Assembly (NCBI RefSeq): GCF_000375525.1
Contig: NZ_AQXC01000003.1
Location: 1 to 64,000 of the forward strand
Direction: 5' to 3'
Source of the DNA: Corynebacterium propinquum DSM 44285
Lineage (GTDB): Bacteria; Actinomycetota; Actinomycetes; Mycobacteriales; Mycobacteriaceae
DNA: 64,000 bases
Shown here in pieces: positions 62,232-64,000 of this stretch (the first letter of the stretch is position 1; each line of letters opens with the position of its first letter). Under the pieces are notes generated by a model, which saw nothing but the letters and a program-made list of their open reading frames with translations, did no database searches and had not been told where the DNA came from. Both the position numbers and the translations under genes were made by a program.

Positions 62232-62498
62232 GTTTTTAATGTATTCCGGAGCCGAATAAAAATCCAGCAAGGCAAGGCTAGGTATCTCCAGGATGACGCA
62301 GCACACCATGCAGTGCGATGCACAGCACAAACATACGGTTTTATATAAGAATATATTTTCACGTCGTGTTGCACCCCAAAAACTAGGGGGAGTACAGTCA
62401 AGGAAACACTGTTGAACAGAATGGTCCACCAAGAATAGACCGATCTGTTCACAATGAACGAATTTTAACCCCATAAACTCACGCGATAAGGAACACTT
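62232..62498. promoter_or_regulatory. Divergent promoter region of fdhA and the dicarboxylate symporter
   Basis: 267 bp without a gene. An AT-rich stretch (TTTTATATAAGAATATATTT at 62338-62357) gives -10-like boxes on the minus strand for fdhA, followed by CACGTCGTG. AAGGAAC sits before the symporter ATG. I see no confident regulator consensus. Confidence 0.45.
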
Positions 62499-64000
62499 AT
62501 GGCACACAAAAACTCCGCGCAGGCGTCGGCAAGCGCGCCCGAGCACGCAGAAACCAAGCACAAGCTCCCCAGCTGGGCCACCGGCTTCGGCGCACAAGTA
62601 ATCGCCGGTTTGATCATCGGCGTGATCCTAGGATTAGTTGCCTCCTCCATGGACACCGACCCGGAGAACCCGGGCTGGCTGACCAGCATTCTTAGCAACG
62701 TCGGCAGCGCCTACGTGCAGCTACTGAAAGTCATGGTGCCACCGCTGATCTTCGCCGCAGTGGTCACCTCCGTAGCTAACCTGCGCAAGGTCACCAACGC
62801 CGCATCCCTGGCGTTTTCCACGCTGCTGTGGTTCGCGATCACCGCATTTTTCTCCGTTATCGTCGGCATCGTCGTTGCCCTGGCACTGAAACCGGGTGTG
62901 GGCACCAGCGTGGATGCCTCGCAAGCCCAAGACCCATCCAGTATGGGTTCGTGGACTGCATTTTTCGAGCAACTGCTGCCGCAGAACTTCTTCGGGCTGA
63001 CTGCGTCGGTCAGCGACGGCGAAGTTTCGTTGAGCTTCGGCGCCCTGCAGCTGCTGGTTATTTCCCTGGCCATTGGCATCGCCGCGGTGAAAGCAGGCAA
63101 GGCCGCGGATCCGTTCCTGCGGTTTACCGAATCCTTCTTGAAGGTCATCCAGGTCGTGCTGTGGTGGATCATCCGCCTGGCACCCATCGGCACCGCAGCG
63201 CTGATCGGTAAAGCTGTCGCCACCTACGGCTGGGACGCAATGGGCTCGCTCGGCAAATTCGTGCTCGCAGTCTACATCGGCCTGGCCCTGGTTTTCCTGG
63301 TGGTCTACCCGGCCGTCATGAAAGCACACAATATCCCGGTCTTTGGTTTTTACAAGCGCATCTGGCCAGTTATTTCCCTGGGCTTTGTCACCCGCTCCTC
63401 GATGGGCGTCATGCCAGCAACGCAGCGTTTCAGCGAACGCGCCATCGGTGTTCCCCGCGAGTATGCCTCCTTCGCCATTCCGCTGGGTGCGACCACCAAG
63501 ATGGACGGCTGCGCCTCGGTCTACCCAGCCGTCGCCGCGATCTTCGTCGCCCAGTTCTACGGCATTGACCTGGACTTCACCCAGTACCTGCTGATCATCT
63601 TCGTTTCCGTCATTGGTTCTGCCGCCACCGCAGGAACCACCGGCGCCACCGTCATGCTGACGCTGACCTTGTCGACGCTAGGGCTGCCGCTGGCTGGTGT
63701 GGGCTTGCTGCTGGCCGTCGAACCGATCGTCGACATGGGCCGTACCGCACTGAACGTCACCGGTCAGATCCTGGCTGCGACGGTCGTCGCCAAGCGCGCC
63801 GGCATCCAAGACATGGACGTGTGGGACGCCGCCGAAAGCGGTGTCAACGACCTGCTGAATGACGACGCGCAGGATGATGACTCGCTGGATAATGACGCCG
63901 CTCGGAACTATGATGCCGCCGCACCGGCTGGGGCCCGCGCTGAGGCTAGCGAGGATTTTTATGCACCAAACAGATCTAATGGGATGACAGCGACCCCATC
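62499..64000 (+). CDS. Cation:dicarboxylate/glutamate symporter (SDF/DctA-GltP family), 3' end outside window
   Basis: Starts at the ATG at 62499, with AAGGAAC 5 bp upstream, and is still open at the right edge (500 codons seen). Eight helices plus two re-entrant loops are expected. Signatures: QLLKVMVPPLIFAAVVTSVA near helix 3, the Ser-rich re-entrant loop VTRSSMGVMPATQ, PLGATTKMDGCASVYPAVAA (substrate/Na site) and AGTTGATVMLTLTLSTLGLP, then EPIVDMGRTALNVTGQ. The family takes up C4-dicarboxylates or glutamate with Na+ or H+. The visible C-terminal 60 residues are an acidic, disordered tail. Divergent from fdhA, so it could supply carbon under the same conditions; this is speculation. Confidence 0.9.
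   Translation, partial: MAHKNSAQASASAPEHAETKHKLPSWATGFGAQVIAGLIIGVILGLVASSMDTDPENPGWLTSILSNVGSAYVQLLKVMVPPLIFAAVVTSVANLRKVTNAASLAFSTLLWFAITAFFSVIVGIVVALALKPGVGTSVDASQAQDPSSMGSWTAFFEQLLPQNFFGLTASVSDGEVSLSFGALQLLVISLAIGIAAVKAGKAADPFLRFTESFLKVIQVVLWWIIRLAPIGTAALIGKAVATYGWDAMGSLGKFVLAVYIGLALVFLVVYPAVMKAHNIPVFGFYKRIWPVISLGFVTRSSMGVMPATQRFSERAIGVPREYASFAIPLGATTKMDGCASVYPAVAAIFVAQFYGIDLDFTQYLLIIFVSVIGSAATAGTTGATVMLTLTLSTLGLPLAGVGLLLAVEPIVDMGRTALNVTGQILAATVVAKRAGIQDMDVWDAAESGVNDLLNDDAQDDDSLDNDAARNYDAAAPAGARAEASEDFYAPNRSNGMTATP

Noticed and set aside
1..64000. CRISPR arrays and rRNA genes
   Set aside because: No regularly spaced identical repeats of 25-40 bp and no rRNA-like sequence were seen.

Overview
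The window reads as chromosome of a high-GC Gram-positive actinobacterium, most likely Corynebacterium or a close mycolate-group relative. The pointers are an MmpL/RND lipid exporter, a TadA gene paired with the actinobacterial 'tRNA adenosine deaminase-associated' gene, a fabG4/htdX/fadA2-type lipid cluster as in mycobacteria, BCCT and DUF2254 proteins, and an actinobacterial selenocysteine formate dehydrogenase. This rests on protein and context recognition; no database search was possible.

Layout. 1-1.1 kb: right part of an IS3-family element. 1.1-15.3 kb: a flavin reductase, a NarL-type two-component pair next to a two-gene ABC exporter, a RelBE/ParDE-type toxin-antitoxin pair, two paralogous TDT/SLAC1 transporters bracketing an MFS exporter, a fossil YefM-YoeB pair, a BCCT transporter, and a DHA2 efflux pump with its TetR regulator and two matching operators. 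15.4-20.8 kb: a small membrane protein inserted between a duplicated gluQ tail and the real gluQ, then the operon mmpL-tgt-gluQ (queuosine salvage) and tRNA-Ser(CGA). 21.3-23.7 kb: CsbD stress protein, tadA and its partner, tyrA. 23.8-32.5 kb: a lipid cluster (acyl-CoA oxidase/dehydrogenase and thiolase divergent from a long FabG and a MaoC hydratase), an M24 peptidase and a DUF2254 protein.

32.5-47.4 kb is an accessory, defence-like island. It holds an XRE-ImmA/IrrE-PIN three-gene operon lying between a decayed and an intact copy of the 5' end of an MmeI-type (Type IIL) restriction-modification gene. The 3' third of that gene, and the gene after it, are strikingly AT-rich. The following gene looks broken by a single-base change in an A7 tract. 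Then come an IS110 relic with a possible bridge-RNA region, a truncated IS3 nested in it, HicAB, a GmrSD-like DUF262/DUF1524 protein, a frameshifted Abi-like gene, a ribbon-helix-helix protein and a deleted exonuclease gene. 47.4-52.1 kb: a SWIM-SNF2 helicase and an N-truncated AlbA-type regulator flanked by two 98-bp direct repeats.

52.1-62.2 kb is a complete selenocysteine module: selB, selA, tRNA-Sec and divergent selD, next to the selenoprotein operon they serve, fdhA (in-frame UGA with a SECIS-like hairpin), fdhB and an NrfD-type membrane subunit. A sodium:dicarboxylate symporter runs off the right edge.

The most unusual global signal is a short word, CTTG(C/T)CGAC, found about 45 times on both strands. 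It is independent of reading frame and nearly absent from the acquired island.
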